Shown: piece after piece, positions 49,623-58,919 of the stretch
How positions within the stretch are numbered: position 1 is the first letter of the stretch
Layout of the letters: every line of letters begins with the position of its first letter
Source of the DNA: UBA7330 sp043554545
GTDB taxonomy: Bacteria > Bacteroidota > Bacteroidia > Cytophagales > Cyclobacteriaceae
Direction of reading: 5' to 3'
Assembly: GCA_043554545.1 (NCBI GenBank)
Contig: CP121337.1
Location: forward strand, 1,240,001 to 1,304,000
DNA length: 64,000 nt
Position numbers and translations under genes: made by a program
The notes under the pieces: model-generated
What the model was told of the DNA's origin: nothing
Seen by the model: the letters and a program-made list of their open reading frames with translations, nothing else
Database searches by the model: none

Positions 49623-51380
49623 ATGAATAACAACAATATATTTACTAAAATGATAAACCGGATGTTTAATAACAGCATCCTTCGATTTGGTCTGATTCTT
49701 GTGTTTTTCATCACTGCATGTGATGAAGAAGAGTTTCTGAAAACAGAGCCTGTTGATTTTTATTCACCTGAAAATTCATACATAACCGCTGGTAACTATG
49801 AGGCAGCGGTGATGAATCTCTACGATCGTGTACGAACGGATTTCTTCTCAAGCGATAGCAGAAATGATTTCCCAAATGCCGGCATACAGGGCACAGATAT
49901 CTGCTATGTCCACAAAGATATTGGGTTTAACACACCAATGTCAGCGGTATTATTGCCAACCAATGATGCATTTGTACTTAGATCTCTATGGCAACCGGCC
50001 TATCGCATCATCTATGACGCAAATTCGATCATCGAAAGGGCAGCCTCTGATGAAAATGAGTTGACAGAAGCTGAAAAAAGCCTAATTATTGCAGAGGCCA
50101 AATTTTTCAGGGGTTATATGTATAAAATGCTTGCCAACCTGTTTGGAGGAGTACCAATTGTTCTCACTGAAACACAGGAGGCTAAGCGTGACTATACAAC
50201 GAGTCCTAGATCGGAAGTCTACCAGCAAGCAGCTAGTGATCTGGAGGATGCTACGCAGGATCTGATGACCATTGATGAAGCACCGGATCATCGAATCAAT
50301 AACCTTGCTGCATATCATATTCTTTCGGAAGTATATCTATCACTGGAGAGGTGGCAGGATGCCGTAGATGCTGCTTCCATGGTTATCGATCATTCATCAA
50401 CAGCCTTGATGACGGATCGATTTGGTACAAGAGCAAATGAGAAATACCTTGTCGCCGAACAATGGGATACCGATGTATACTGGGATTTATTCCGTAAAGG
50501 GAATCAGAACCGGTCCACTGGTAATACGGAAGCGATCTGGGTACTTCAGGATGAGTGGAATGTACCTGGAAATAGCTCTTCTCGGGGGGGGCCGGAGCTG
50601 GAGCGGCTATTTGCACCCCGGATCTGGCAAGCCAAAGTAATAAACCAGGATGGGTCCTCTGCCACAGTGGTACCAAATCCTAATGCTTACACAGGCGGTC
50701 GAAGCTCAGGTTTCACCAGACCTAGTTATTTCTTTTTTGAAACGTTATGGGAGAGAAGTGGTTATGATCAGGATATTAGAAATTCGCCTGCCAATATCAC
50801 CAGGGATTTTATTATCAGAAACCCCGATAGTGATTTCAATGGGCAGTGGATATTTGCAGATAATACACCTATTGCGATGTCTAGCCTAAATGATACAACC
50901 AGAAATATGTATCCATGGATCGGCAAGACTTCGACTCCTGGGGATCAGCCGCCAGAAGCATTTTTACCAGATCCAATTGTAGAAGGTGGGCTTTCATTTA
51001 GTCATGCAGCCTTTAGGGATGTATATGCAATCCGTTTAGCTGAGACCTACCTGATAAGAGCGGAAGCATATTTGGGTCTTACTCAACTACAAAATGCTGC
51101 GGATGACATCAATGAAGTAAGAGATCGGGCACAAGCTCCTTTGATTGCTGCTGGAGATGTAGATATCGATTATATTTTGGATGAGCGAGCCAGGGAATTG
51201 TATCTGGAGGAGTTTCGGGTCCTGACATTGACAAGGCTTGGAATGCTGGTTGATAGAACCAGGCGACTAAATCCAATTGTTGGAGATACCTATGCAGATC
51301 ATAATGATCTATGGCCAATCCCTTTCAGTGAAATTGAGAAAAACTTGGAAGGAGAGCTGCTTCAAAACCCTAATTATTGA
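49623..51380 (+). CDS. RagB/SusD-family nutrient-binding lipoprotein
   Basis: The 585-residue surface lipoprotein has the lipobox ITAC in its signal, followed by DEEEFLKTEPVDFYSPENSY, and the SusD fold with TPR helices (NLYDRVRTDFF, LIIAEAKFFRGYMYKMLANL, FGGVPIVLTE) and the C-terminal AETYLIRAEAYLGLTQLQNA, ARELYLEEFRVLTLTRLGML and LWPIPFSEIEKN. It forms the lid of the SusCD transporter and binds substrate. The ATG at 49623 is used; a later ATG at 49650 would give a shorter signal peptide. It is directly downstream of susC. Confidence 0.95.
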   Translation: MNNNNIFTKMINRMFNNSILRFGLILVFFITACDEEEFLKTEPVDFYSPENSYITAGNYEAAVMNLYDRVRTDFFSSDSRNDFPNAGIQGTDICYVHKDIGFNTPMSAVLLPTNDAFVLRSLWQPAYRIIYDANSIIERAASDENELTEAEKSLIIAEAKFFRGYMYKMLANLFGGVPIVLTETQEAKRDYTTSPRSEVYQQAASDLEDATQDLMTIDEAPDHRINNLAAYHILSEVYLSLERWQDAVDAASMVIDHSSTALMTDRFGTRANEKYLVAEQWDTDVYWDLFRKGNQNRSTGNTEAIWVLQDEWNVPGNSSSRGGPELERLFAPRIWQAKVINQDGSSATVVPNPNAYTGGRSSGFTRPSYFFFETLWERSGYDQDIRNSPANITRDFIIRNPDSDFNGQWIFADNTPIAMSSLNDTTRNMYPWIGKTSTPGDQPPEAFLPDPIVEGGLSFSHAAFRDVYAIRLAETYLIRAEAYLGLTQLQNAADDINEVRDRAQAPLIAAGDVDIDYILDERARELYLEEFRVLTLTRLGMLVDRTRRLNPIVGDTYADHNDLWPIPFSEIEKNLEGELLQNPNY

Positions 51381-51423
51381 TCAGATATAGGAATTGATAA
51401 TTTTTGATACATTTAGATAAACT

Positions 51424-51462
51424 TAAAATTCTCCCGTTTATGCGGGAGAATTTTATTTTTTT
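51424..51462 (+). terminator. Terminator after susD
   Basis: TAAAATTCTCCCG and CGGGAGAATTTTA form a 13-pair stem with a six-base loop, followed by T-rich sequence. The PhoD gene starts 32 bases later, so it may be transcribed partly by read-through or from its own promoter. Confidence 0.9.
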
Positions 51463-51493
51463 ATTTACCTAACCTCCTATAAAATTTGAGATT

Positions 51494-52987
51494 ATGCGTA
51501 TAAACCAAGCAATCATTTATTTTTTCGTTTTCCTCCTAGCTATTTGCACTTTTCAATGTAGTCAGCCACCAAACGAAGCCCAGGAAACAGATGGTCCCTA
51601 TTTTGGTAACGGTTTTCACAATGGCTGGGCAGATCAAAGCTCAATTGTTATTTGGACCAGGCTAACGAAAAATCCGGAAGGAAATGTCGACGGACAGCAG
51701 TTCCTGGATATATCCCGAGAAGAGGAACAAAGACTGGATAGCCTTGCAGATAAAGAAAAGATCCACCAGGCACAAATTCCTGCGGGTTACACACTGGAAG
51801 ACATGGTAGGTGCTAGCCCTGGAACATCAGGAGAGGTCAGGCTCACTTATTATCCTGAGGATCAACCTGATGAAAAATTTGAGACAGCCTGGATAGCTGT
51901 GGAGGATGGTAAGAATTATACTCGACAGTGGGATTTGAAACAACTTTCCCCTGATGCGACCTATCATGTGGTCCTTGAAGCAAGGAAAGACTCAGAATCC
52001 AAGATATCTGATACAATTGAAGGAGCGTTCTACCTTCCACCAACCTCAAACCAGGAAAAAGAAATTGATTTTACAATCGTAAGTTGCCATGATTACTTGC
52101 GAAAGGATGCACCAAATGGACATTTGATCTATCAATCGATCTCGAAGGTTGATCCGGATTTTTATGTTCATACTGGAGATATCGAATACTATGATAAACA
52201 GTTGCCATGGGCCATGACGGAGGATTTGATGCGTTTTAAGTGGGATCGGTTGTTTGCTTTACCCTTGCAGAGAACGTTATGGAAAAATACTACTTCCTAT
52301 TTTATGAAAGACGATCATGATGCGCTTAAGAATGACGCTTATCCGGGTACCACCTATGGCACTGTGTCGTGGGAGAGAGGCTTAGAGATATTTGATAAGG
52401 AGCAATTTCCATCGAATGAAAAACCTTATAAAACAATTAGATGGGGAAAGGATTTACAAATCTGGATTACCGAAGGTCGAAATTACAGGAGCAAAAACAC
52501 AGTCCCTGATCAGCGTGGTAAAACCATTTGGGGAGAAGAGCAGAAAAACTGGTTGTTTACTACTCTTAAAGAGTCAGATGCGACTTTCAAGGTGCTTATT
52601 ACCAATGATCCGATCCTGGGCCCTGATAGAAAGAACAAAAAGGATAACTATTCCAATTCTAACTGGCAATATGAAGGAGATGAGATTCGGGATTACCTTA
52701 AGCAATTTGACAATGTTTACATTACCAGTGGTGACAGGCACTGGCAGTATGTTACCAATCTCCCTGGAACGACCTTATGGGAGTTTAGCAGTGGGGCAGG
52801 GGCTGATGAGCATGCAGGAGGTTGGAGCCAGGATGATGTGAGGCCAGAGCACAAATTCCTAAGGGTTAAAGGAGGATATCTTTATGGGCATGTATTTAAG
52901 GAGAATGGTGTTGCTAAAATTTCTTTTCAGCACCATGATGTGAATGGAAATGTTGTCCATGAAGAGATTTTTAGCGCTAAGGAATAG
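51494..52987 (+). CDS. PhoD-like alkaline phosphatase (phosphodiesterase) lipoprotein
   Basis: The 497-residue protein has a lipoprotein signal (FFVFLLAICTFQC lipobox) and a PhoD-type metallophosphatase. An N-terminal Ig-like domain (SIVIWTRLTKNPEG) is followed by the metal motifs FTIVSCHDY, YVHTGDIEYYDK, the SYFMKDDHDALKNDAYPG block and the late NVYITSGDRHWQYV. PhoD enzymes hydrolyse phosphodiesters and monoesters using calcium and iron. It follows the SusCD genes after a terminator, and probably acts on the cargo at the cell surface or in the periplasm. This link is inferred from position. Confidence 0.92.
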   Translation: MRINQAIIYFFVFLLAICTFQCSQPPNEAQETDGPYFGNGFHNGWADQSSIVIWTRLTKNPEGNVDGQQFLDISREEEQRLDSLADKEKIHQAQIPAGYTLEDMVGASPGTSGEVRLTYYPEDQPDEKFETAWIAVEDGKNYTRQWDLKQLSPDATYHVVLEARKDSESKISDTIEGAFYLPPTSNQEKEIDFTIVSCHDYLRKDAPNGHLIYQSISKVDPDFYVHTGDIEYYDKQLPWAMTEDLMRFKWDRLFALPLQRTLWKNTTSYFMKDDHDALKNDAYPGTTYGTVSWERGLEIFDKEQFPSNEKPYKTIRWGKDLQIWITEGRNYRSKNTVPDQRGKTIWGEEQKNWLFTTLKESDATFKVLITNDPILGPDRKNKKDNYSNSNWQYEGDEIRDYLKQFDNVYITSGDRHWQYVTNLPGTTLWEFSSGAGADEHAGGWSQDDVRPEHKFLRVKGGYLYGHVFKENGVAKISFQHHDVNGNVVHEEIFSAKE

Positions 52988-53064
52988 TTGAGTTAGAGCC
53001 ATCTATCCTGTCATCCTGATATCAATCAATTAATGTGGTGATTTAACTATACGAATGAATCCAA

Positions 53065-53100
53065 TAAAAAAACCTCTGAAAACTTTTCAGAGGTTTTTTT
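53065..53100. terminator. Bidirectional terminator shared by phoD-like gene and tRNA-Cys
   Basis: AAAAAAACCTCTGAAA and TTTCAGAGGTTTTTTT form a near-perfect stem flanked by A and T runs, so it can stop transcription from both sides. The minus-strand tRNA-Cys ends two bases away. Confidence 0.9.
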
Positions 53101-53101
53101 G

Positions 53102-53172
53102 AGGTTCCGAGCAGATTCGAACTGCTGTACACGGTTTTGCAGACCGCTGCCTAACCACTCGGCCACAGCACC
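53102..53172 (-). tRNA. tRNA-Cys (GCA)
   Basis: The reverse complement folds as a cloverleaf with anticodon loop CTGCAAA (anticodon GCA), T arm AGCAG-TTCGAAT-CTGCT and discriminator T73, typical of tRNA-Cys. The acceptor GGTGCTG/CGGAACC has one G-A mismatch and one T-G pair. CCA is not encoded. Confidence 0.95.
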
Positions 53173-53280
53173 TTTTTAATTAATTACAAATTTACCATTC
53201 TTTGGAGAGTGCTGAAACAGATCAGCTGAAAACTATTGTAATACTCACCAGTAGGTAATATATGCCTAACTAACGAAATG

Positions 53281-53312
53281 AACCCGTATTGGATACACCA
53301 ATACGGGTTTTA
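53281..53312 (-). terminator. Hairpin at the 3' end of rpsA
   Basis: AACCCGTATTGG and CCAATACGGGTT form a perfect 12-pair stem with a five-base loop, 14 bases after the rpsA stop codon. The T run is on the plus side only (TTTTATTT), so termination in the rpsA direction relies on the strong stem and CATTTC. Confidence 0.7.
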
Positions 53313-53322
53313 TTTCAATTAA

Positions 53323-55617
53323 TTATTTTTTAGAAGCATCATCTTTAGAAGCATCGTCCTTTTCTTCAGACTTGTCATCTGAAGACTTGTCATCTGAGGC
53401 TTTAGCCTCTGCCTTTTTCTCCTCCTTTTTCTTCTCTTCCTTTTTTGGAGCAGCTTTTTTCGTAGGTTTAGAGGCTTCTTCCATCTTGTCTTTCAAAGCT
53501 GAAAGTGCTTCAAGATCTCCCAGTGTAGATTTTTCACCTTCCTTGTTGATCTTATTCAGGGTTTTACCCTTTCCGCCACCAGTGCTTCTCTTTTTAGGAC
53601 TTGGAGCTTCTACAGGTTGATCAGCACCTTCTTTCCACATTGAAGTATGTGAAAGCGTTATTCTTTTCTCTTCTTTGGAGAAATCTAACACTTTGAAATC
53701 CAATGTTTCGCCTTCGCTTGCTTGCGTATCATCTTCTTTCTGAAGGTTTTTAGTAGCTACTTGCCCTTCCAATCCATAAGGAAGCTCAATTAACGCACCT
53801 CTTTCAGATTTTGAAACAACTGTACATTTATGAACTGATCCTCTTGAAAAGACAGTCTCGAAAGTATCCCATGGGTTTTCTTCCAGGTGTTTGTGGCTAA
53901 GTGCCAGCCTTCTGTTATCCACATCTAGTTCCATGACAACAACTTCAAGTTCTTCGCTGACCTTTACGAATTCAGAAGGGTGCTTGATTTTTTTCGTCCA
54001 GCTTAGGTCAGAAACGTGTACCAGACCATCGATGCCTTCTTCCAGTTCTATAAATAACCCGAAGTTCGTTAGGTTTCTTACGATACCTTTATGCTGAGTG
54101 CCTACTGCATATTTTGTTAGTAAGTCTTGCTTGGTCCATGGATCTTCAGTCAATTGCTTGATGCCAAGTGACATTTTTCTTTCTTCCCGATCAATAGTTA
54201 ATACGACAGCTTCTAACTCATCACCTACATTGATAAAATCCTGTGGATTTCTTAAATGCTGTGACCATGACATTTCTGAAACGTGAATTAAGCCTTCAAC
54301 GCCAGGTATGATCTCAAGGAATGCGCCGTAGTCAGCAACATTTACAATCTTACCTTTTACTTTAGAACCGATCTCAATTTTTGCATCCAAAGAATCCCAA
54401 GGATGAGGGGTCAATTGTTTCATGCCAAGTGAAATCCTTTTCTTGTCATCATCAAAGTCAAGCACTACTACATTGATCTTTTCGTCAAGGTTGAGTACTT
54501 CTTCAGGGTGATTGATCCTACCCCATGAAATGTCAGTAATGTGAAGTAGTCCATCAACACCACCCAGGTCAATAAAGACACCAAAATTGGTCATGTTCTT
54601 AATGACACCTTCAAGTACCTGACCTTTTTCAAGGTTGTTAAGAATCTCAGTTTTTTGCAGTTCAATGTCTTTCTCGATCAATACTTTATGAGAAACGACA
54701 ACGTTGTCATTAGAGTAATTAATCTTAACGACTTTGACTTCCATCTTCTTGCCTACAAAAACATCGAAGTCACGGATTGGCTTAACGTCGATCTGTGAAC
54801 CAGGCAAGAAAGCTTCTACGCCATAGATGTCAACAATTAAACCTCCTTTGGTTCTTCTCTTAACCATTCCATCAATGACAAGATCTTTATCCAGACCCTC
54901 CTGAATTTTTTCCCATGCATTGACGATTTTAGCTTTTCTTCTAGAAAGTACAAGTTGTCCAGCAGCATTTTCCTGCTCTTCTACGTATACTTCTACAGAG
55001 TCTCCTGTTTTTAGATCAGGAAGATCTCTGAATTCTGATAGTGATACAAGCCCATCAGATTTAAATCCAATATTGACAATTACATCTCTATCGGTAATAC
55101 CAACCACAACACCATTCATCACTTCTTTTTCATTGATGGTATTCATGGTTTCCTCATACATCTGCGCCATCTTCTTACGATCGGCTTCAGTGTATTCATC
55201 ACCAAATCCATCAGATGAGGTATCCCAGATGTTTTCATCTTCCACTGGAGCTGGTACAGGAGTAGGAGCAGGCTTCTCATCGTGCTCTTCTTTCTTAGCT
55301 TCTACTGGTTTTTCTGCCTCAGCTTTTGCTTCTTCCGGAGCAGGAGTTTCATTTTCTGCTTTTGGTGCTTCTTCCTGTGATGCTACAGGTACTTCAGTTT
55401 CTTCTTTTTTCTCTTCCTTTGCAGCTACCTTATCCTCTTTCTTCTCCTCTTTCTTTTCAGCTTTAGGCGCAGCTTTTTTTGCTGTTTCTTCTTCATCAGC
55501 CTTTTCTGCAGTTACCTTTTTGGTAGTTTTTGATTTAGTTTCTTTGTCTTTGGAAGATTTTGTTGGACTTTTTGGAGCTTTATCCTCTTTTAAGTCTTCT
55601 GTTTCTTTTTTAGCCAT
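53323..55617 (-). CDS. rpsA: 30S ribosomal protein S1 with long charged extensions
   Basis: S1 binds mRNA on the small ribosomal subunit. The 764-residue protein has six S1 RNA-binding repeats from about residue 166 (VMNGVVVGITDRDVIVNIGF, then LEGVIKNMTNFGVFIDLGG, KGKIVNVADYGAFLEI, KGIVRNLTNFGLFIELEEG). An unusual Lys/Glu/Ala-rich N-terminal extension of about 125-160 residues and a similar acidic-basic C-terminal tail of about 110 residues flank them. The start at 55617 (MAKKETEDL) is preferred over 55635, six residues upstream. In this phylum Shine-Dalgarno use is weak, and S1 is thought to matter for A-rich leaders. It is a single gene divergent from murB. Confidence 0.95.
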   Translation of the reverse strand: MAKKETEDLKEDKAPKSPTKSSKDKETKSKTTKKVTAEKADEEETAKKAAPKAEKKEEKKEDKVAAKEEKKEETEVPVASQEEAPKAENETPAPEEAKAEAEKPVEAKKEEHDEKPAPTPVPAPVEDENIWDTSSDGFGDEYTEADRKKMAQMYEETMNTINEKEVMNGVVVGITDRDVIVNIGFKSDGLVSLSEFRDLPDLKTGDSVEVYVEEQENAAGQLVLSRRKAKIVNAWEKIQEGLDKDLVIDGMVKRRTKGGLIVDIYGVEAFLPGSQIDVKPIRDFDVFVGKKMEVKVVKINYSNDNVVVSHKVLIEKDIELQKTEILNNLEKGQVLEGVIKNMTNFGVFIDLGGVDGLLHITDISWGRINHPEEVLNLDEKINVVVLDFDDDKKRISLGMKQLTPHPWDSLDAKIEIGSKVKGKIVNVADYGAFLEIIPGVEGLIHVSEMSWSQHLRNPQDFINVGDELEAVVLTIDREERKMSLGIKQLTEDPWTKQDLLTKYAVGTQHKGIVRNLTNFGLFIELEEGIDGLVHVSDLSWTKKIKHPSEFVKVSEELEVVVMELDVDNRRLALSHKHLEENPWDTFETVFSRGSVHKCTVVSKSERGALIELPYGLEGQVATKNLQKEDDTQASEGETLDFKVLDFSKEEKRITLSHTSMWKEGADQPVEAPSPKKRSTGGGKGKTLNKINKEGEKSTLGDLEALSALKDKMEEASKPTKKAAPKKEEKKKEEKKAEAKASDDKSSDDKSEEKDDASKDDASKK

Positions 55618-55816
55618 AATAACTTTGACTCTCATTACGCTGCGATGACAGAGTCATTTTCATCACAGATTATATTTATAAATTAACTTTCTGGCTGGCA
55701 GAAAGACCATTCACTCGAATGGAGGCGCAAAGTTAGAATATTTGTATAAAATGAGTACGAATTCCTAATTTATTATTGAATAAATCACTTTAATTCAATA
55801 TGAGGCTATGGATGCT

Positions 55817-55824
55817 TAGCTTTG
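55817..55824 (+). promoter_or_regulatory. Predicted -7 promoter element of murB
   Basis: TAGCTTTG matches TAnnTTTG and lies 26 bases before the murB ATG. No clear -33 TTG at standard spacing. Confidence 0.4.
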
Positions 55825-55850
55825 TAGCTCAACATAAGGCGTCTTAATCA

Positions 55851-56867
55851 ATGCTCATCGAAAGAAATATTTCCCTCAAGTCTTATAATTCCTTTGGGAT
55901 AGATGTCTCTGTTGATTACCTCACCCATATCCTGAAAACGGAAGGTTTAGCGGAGGTGTTTGCTGATAGAAAGTTCCGTCTAATGAAAAGGCTCGTTCTT
56001 GGTGGCGGTTCCAACGTCTTATTTACCCGACATTTCTCCGGACTTATTATCAAGATGGAGATTCCAGGCATTGAAGTGATTAATGAAGGGGCTGATAATG
56101 TATTACTTAAGGTGGGTGCTGGTGTTACATGGCATCAGTTTGTCCTTTGGGCCGTTGAACGGGGATTTGGAGGTATAGAAAATCTTTCCTTAATACCCGG
56201 AACGGTAGGAGCGGCACCTATGCAGAATATTGGGGCCTACGGTGTTGAGCAAGAAGCTGTTTTTCATTCGTTGGAGGCTTTTGAAATCACATCTGGTAAG
56301 CTGGTTCGTTTCTACAAGGAAGATTGTGCTTTTGACTACCGATATAGTATTTTTAAAGGACCACTCAGGGAAAAGTATATTATTACATATGCTTATTATC
56401 AACTCAATAAGCATTCAGAATACAATATATCATACGGCAACCTGAAGTCGACTTTGGAGGAAATGGGAGTCGACGAACTTTCGCTGAAAAATATTAGCCA
56501 GGCGGTTATCAACATTCGACAAAGTAAGTTGCCGGATCCAATGGAGGTAGGTAATGCAGGGTCATTTTTTAAAAATCCAATTGTTGAGACGAAGTTTTAT
56601 GAATCTTTAAAGGCTGCTTTTGATGAAATTCCAGGTTATGATTTAGCTGATCATAAGGTGAAGATTCCTGCAGCCTGGTTGATCGAGCAAACGGGCTGGA
56701 AAGGTAAAAGAATAGGAGAGATTGGGGTGCATGCTAAACAACCACTGGTATTGGTAAATTATGGGAATGGAAATGGGAAAGAGATTAAAAATCTAGCTGA
56801 AGAAGTACAGCAATCCGTCTCCAGGAAATTTGGTATTGATCTTGACCCGGAAGTAAATATAATTTGA
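55851..56867 (+). CDS. murB: UDP-N-acetylmuramate dehydrogenase
   Basis: MurB reduces UDP-GlcNAc-enolpyruvate to UDP-MurNAc with NADPH and FAD, in peptidoglycan synthesis. The 338-residue type I enzyme starts ERNISLKSYNSFGIDV and has the FAD motifs LVLGGGSNVLFTRHFSG and LSLIPGTVGAAPMQNIGAYG, the MEVGNAGSFFKNP segment with the catalytic serine, and the ending KFGIDLDPEVNII. Its layout matches the E. coli-type enzyme of 342 residues. The two-component regulator gene follows after 40 bases but is probably a separate unit. Confidence 0.97.
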   Translation: MLIERNISLKSYNSFGIDVSVDYLTHILKTEGLAEVFADRKFRLMKRLVLGGGSNVLFTRHFSGLIIKMEIPGIEVINEGADNVLLKVGAGVTWHQFVLWAVERGFGGIENLSLIPGTVGAAPMQNIGAYGVEQEAVFHSLEAFEITSGKLVRFYKEDCAFDYRYSIFKGPLREKYIITYAYYQLNKHSEYNISYGNLKSTLEEMGVDELSLKNISQAVINIRQSKLPDPMEVGNAGSFFKNPIVETKFYESLKAAFDEIPGYDLADHKVKIPAAWLIEQTGWKGKRIGEIGVHAKQPLVLVNYGNGNGKEIKNLAEEVQQSVSRKFGIDLDPEVNII

Positions 56868-56907
56868 GAATCAAAATTCCTTCAGAAATACCTATTATTC
56901 TTGAATC

Positions 56908-57588
56908 ATGAAACTGTTAGTGGTCGAGGATAATACACAGCTTAGCGCTAACATCGGGTCTTACCTGTCAGAGGAAGGATATGTATGTGAAATATGCGAT
57001 ACTTATCATCAGGCGATTGATAAACTTCATGCATTCAAATATGATATTATTGCCCTTGATTTGATGCTTCCTGATGGCGAGGGACTTGACCTATTAAGGG
57101 TCATTAAAGATCGGTTTCCTGACATTGGCGTTTTGATTATTTCGGCAAAAAATGCACTGGATGATAAGCTTGAAGGGCTTAACCTGGGTGCTGATGATTA
57201 TTTGCCAAAGCCTTTTCACCTCTCAGAACTTCATGCACGCCTTAGAGCCATCTATCGCCGAAGGAATCAACAGGGAAATGACCGGATCGTTTTTAATGAG
57301 ATAGGTATTGAGGTAAACACTTTTGAGATAAAAGTAAATAACAACTTATTAGATCTAACCAGAAAAGAATTTGAATTAATCCATTACCTGGTAATTAATA
57401 AGAATAGATTGTTGACCAAACAGTCAATTGCCGAACACTTATGGGGGGATTATATGGATTCAGCTGATTCCTTTGATTTTGTTTATCAACATATTAAGAA
57501 CATAAGAAAAAAAATTAGTCAGGCTGGTGGAAATGACTATATACACACAGTTTATGGTGTGGGTTATAAATTTAAATCGGAGGAATGA
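56908..57588 (+). CDS. OmpR-family response regulator
   Basis: The 226-residue protein has a receiver domain with the acidic pocket in VVEDN (residues 6-7), phosphoacceptor Asp51 in IALDLMLPDG and Lys101 in LPKPFHL, then a winged-helix output domain (LTRKEFELIHYLVINKNRLL, HTVYGVGYKFKSEE). Its stop overlaps the histidine kinase start by four bases, so they are translationally coupled. The likely target is the outer-membrane gene downstream. Confidence 0.96.
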   Translation: MKLLVVEDNTQLSANIGSYLSEEGYVCEICDTYHQAIDKLHAFKYDIIALDLMLPDGEGLDLLRVIKDRFPDIGVLIISAKNALDDKLEGLNLGADDYLPKPFHLSELHARLRAIYRRRNQQGNDRIVFNEIGIEVNTFEIKVNNNLLDLTRKEFELIHYLVINKNRLLTKQSIAEHLWGDYMDSADSFDFVYQHIKNIRKKISQAGGNDYIHTVYGVGYKFKSEE

Positions 57589-58841
57589 GACTAGTCGTTA
57601 AGATATCTATCTTTTATCTGGTTATTTCCACATTTGTCTTCATTGTTGGTGGGGTAATTGCTTATCAGGTGATGAACAGGGAGATTCAGTTTGAACAGAA
57701 TATTTATCTCGAGGAGCGTATCCCTTCTATTATTGGTTATCTGGAAAGAAGGCAGCCTACAGATACTATACTCAGGGATAAGTTAATTATCATACCATTG
57801 AAAGATACTATTCCTGAGATGGGGCCAGTGTATTCAGATACACTGGTGATGCACACCACACTGCAAAGAATAGAACCACATATGAAGCTGGAAGCTGTGA
57901 AAAATGTGAATGGCAGGAGCTACCGAGTGATTCTTTATGATCTGGTGATAGAAGCTGATGACATAAAAGATGTGGTACAAGAGTCTCTTAGCAAGATATT
58001 TGCGTTGTTGCTGATTCTCATTGTGGGACTGGGATTGCTGGGGTCTTACTATGTTTTTAGACCATTTAGAATGACCTTATCCTCAATCAAGAATTTTTCA
58101 CTGAAACAGGTCAAACCAATAGTCCTTCCTGATTCATCAACTACCGAATTCAGAAGACTCAACAGTTTTATCAAGGAGATGACAGATAAGATGTCAAAGG
58201 ATTACCTATCATTAAAAGAATTTACTGAAAATGCGTCCCATGAAATGCAAACTCCACTGGCCATAGCTCAGGGTAAACTAGAAATCCTTCTGGGAGATGA
58301 AAAGTTGACAGAAGAACAGCTGGATTTGATTAATTCTGCTCAAAATGCGATTAACAGGGTCAGTCGTTTGGGTAATTCACTATCACTACTGGCAAAAATA
58401 GATAACAGGGAATTCAGCGAAACAACAGAAATAAATTTCACAGAACTTTTAAACAGGTTTATTTATGATTTTAAAGAACTAATTGATTTAAAATCACTTA
58501 ATCTTAAAACAAAATTGGAAGACAATCAGTTCGTGAGGGGTAATCTGGTTCTGATTGAATTATTATTAACCAATCTTCTGAACAATGCTATCAGGCACAA
58601 TTTTATTGAAGGTTATATAGATATTCAGCTGAATCATAAGCAAATGATTATTGAGAATTCAGGAATTGAATTGAAGTATCATCCAAATGAATACTTTAAA
58701 AGATTTACCAAAGGCACAAATGACCCGCTTAGTTCAGGACTTGGACTGTCAATAATCAAGAAGATATGTGATGACATGGGATTTTCAATCAATTACGAGA
58801 ATCAGGAAAAGCGTCATATCATAATCCTCACCTGGCAATAA
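57585..58841 (+). CDS. Sensor histidine kinase
   Basis: The 418-residue kinase has two transmembrane helices (about 7-27 and 139-157) enclosing a periplasmic sensor of about 110 residues, a HisKA domain with phospho-His219 in ENASHEMQTPLAIAQGK, and an HATPase domain with the N box LLTNLLNNAIRHN and the G boxes SSGLGLSIIKKICDDMG. It pairs with the OmpR-type regulator upstream. The periplasmic sensor shows no recognised ligand fold. The next gene encodes an outer-membrane barrel starting 78 bases later, a frequent arrangement in Bacteroidota. Confidence 0.95.
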   Translation: MRLVVKISIFYLVISTFVFIVGGVIAYQVMNREIQFEQNIYLEERIPSIIGYLERRQPTDTILRDKLIIIPLKDTIPEMGPVYSDTLVMHTTLQRIEPHMKLEAVKNVNGRSYRVILYDLVIEADDIKDVVQESLSKIFALLLILIVGLGLLGSYYVFRPFRMTLSSIKNFSLKQVKPIVLPDSSTTEFRRLNSFIKEMTDKMSKDYLSLKEFTENASHEMQTPLAIAQGKLEILLGDEKLTEEQLDLINSAQNAINRVSRLGNSLSLLAKIDNREFSETTEINFTELLNRFIYDFKELIDLKSLNLKTKLEDNQFVRGNLVLIELLLTNLLNNAIRHNFIEGYIDIQLNHKQMIIENSGIELKYHPNEYFKRFTKGTNDPLSSGLGLSIIKKICDDMGFSINYENQEKRHIIILTWQ

Positions 58842-58919
58842 TCTTCAGATTTGCTTCAAGATTTGATCAGATTACCATCAGATGTGGTGTTTAGTTTTGA
58901 ACAAATTATGGCAAAATTC

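Noticed and set aside
54920..55648. Long serine-rich plus-strand frame across the rpsA 5' region
   Set aside because: It is the antisense shadow of the Lys/Glu/Ala-rich S1 extension and shows no family features.
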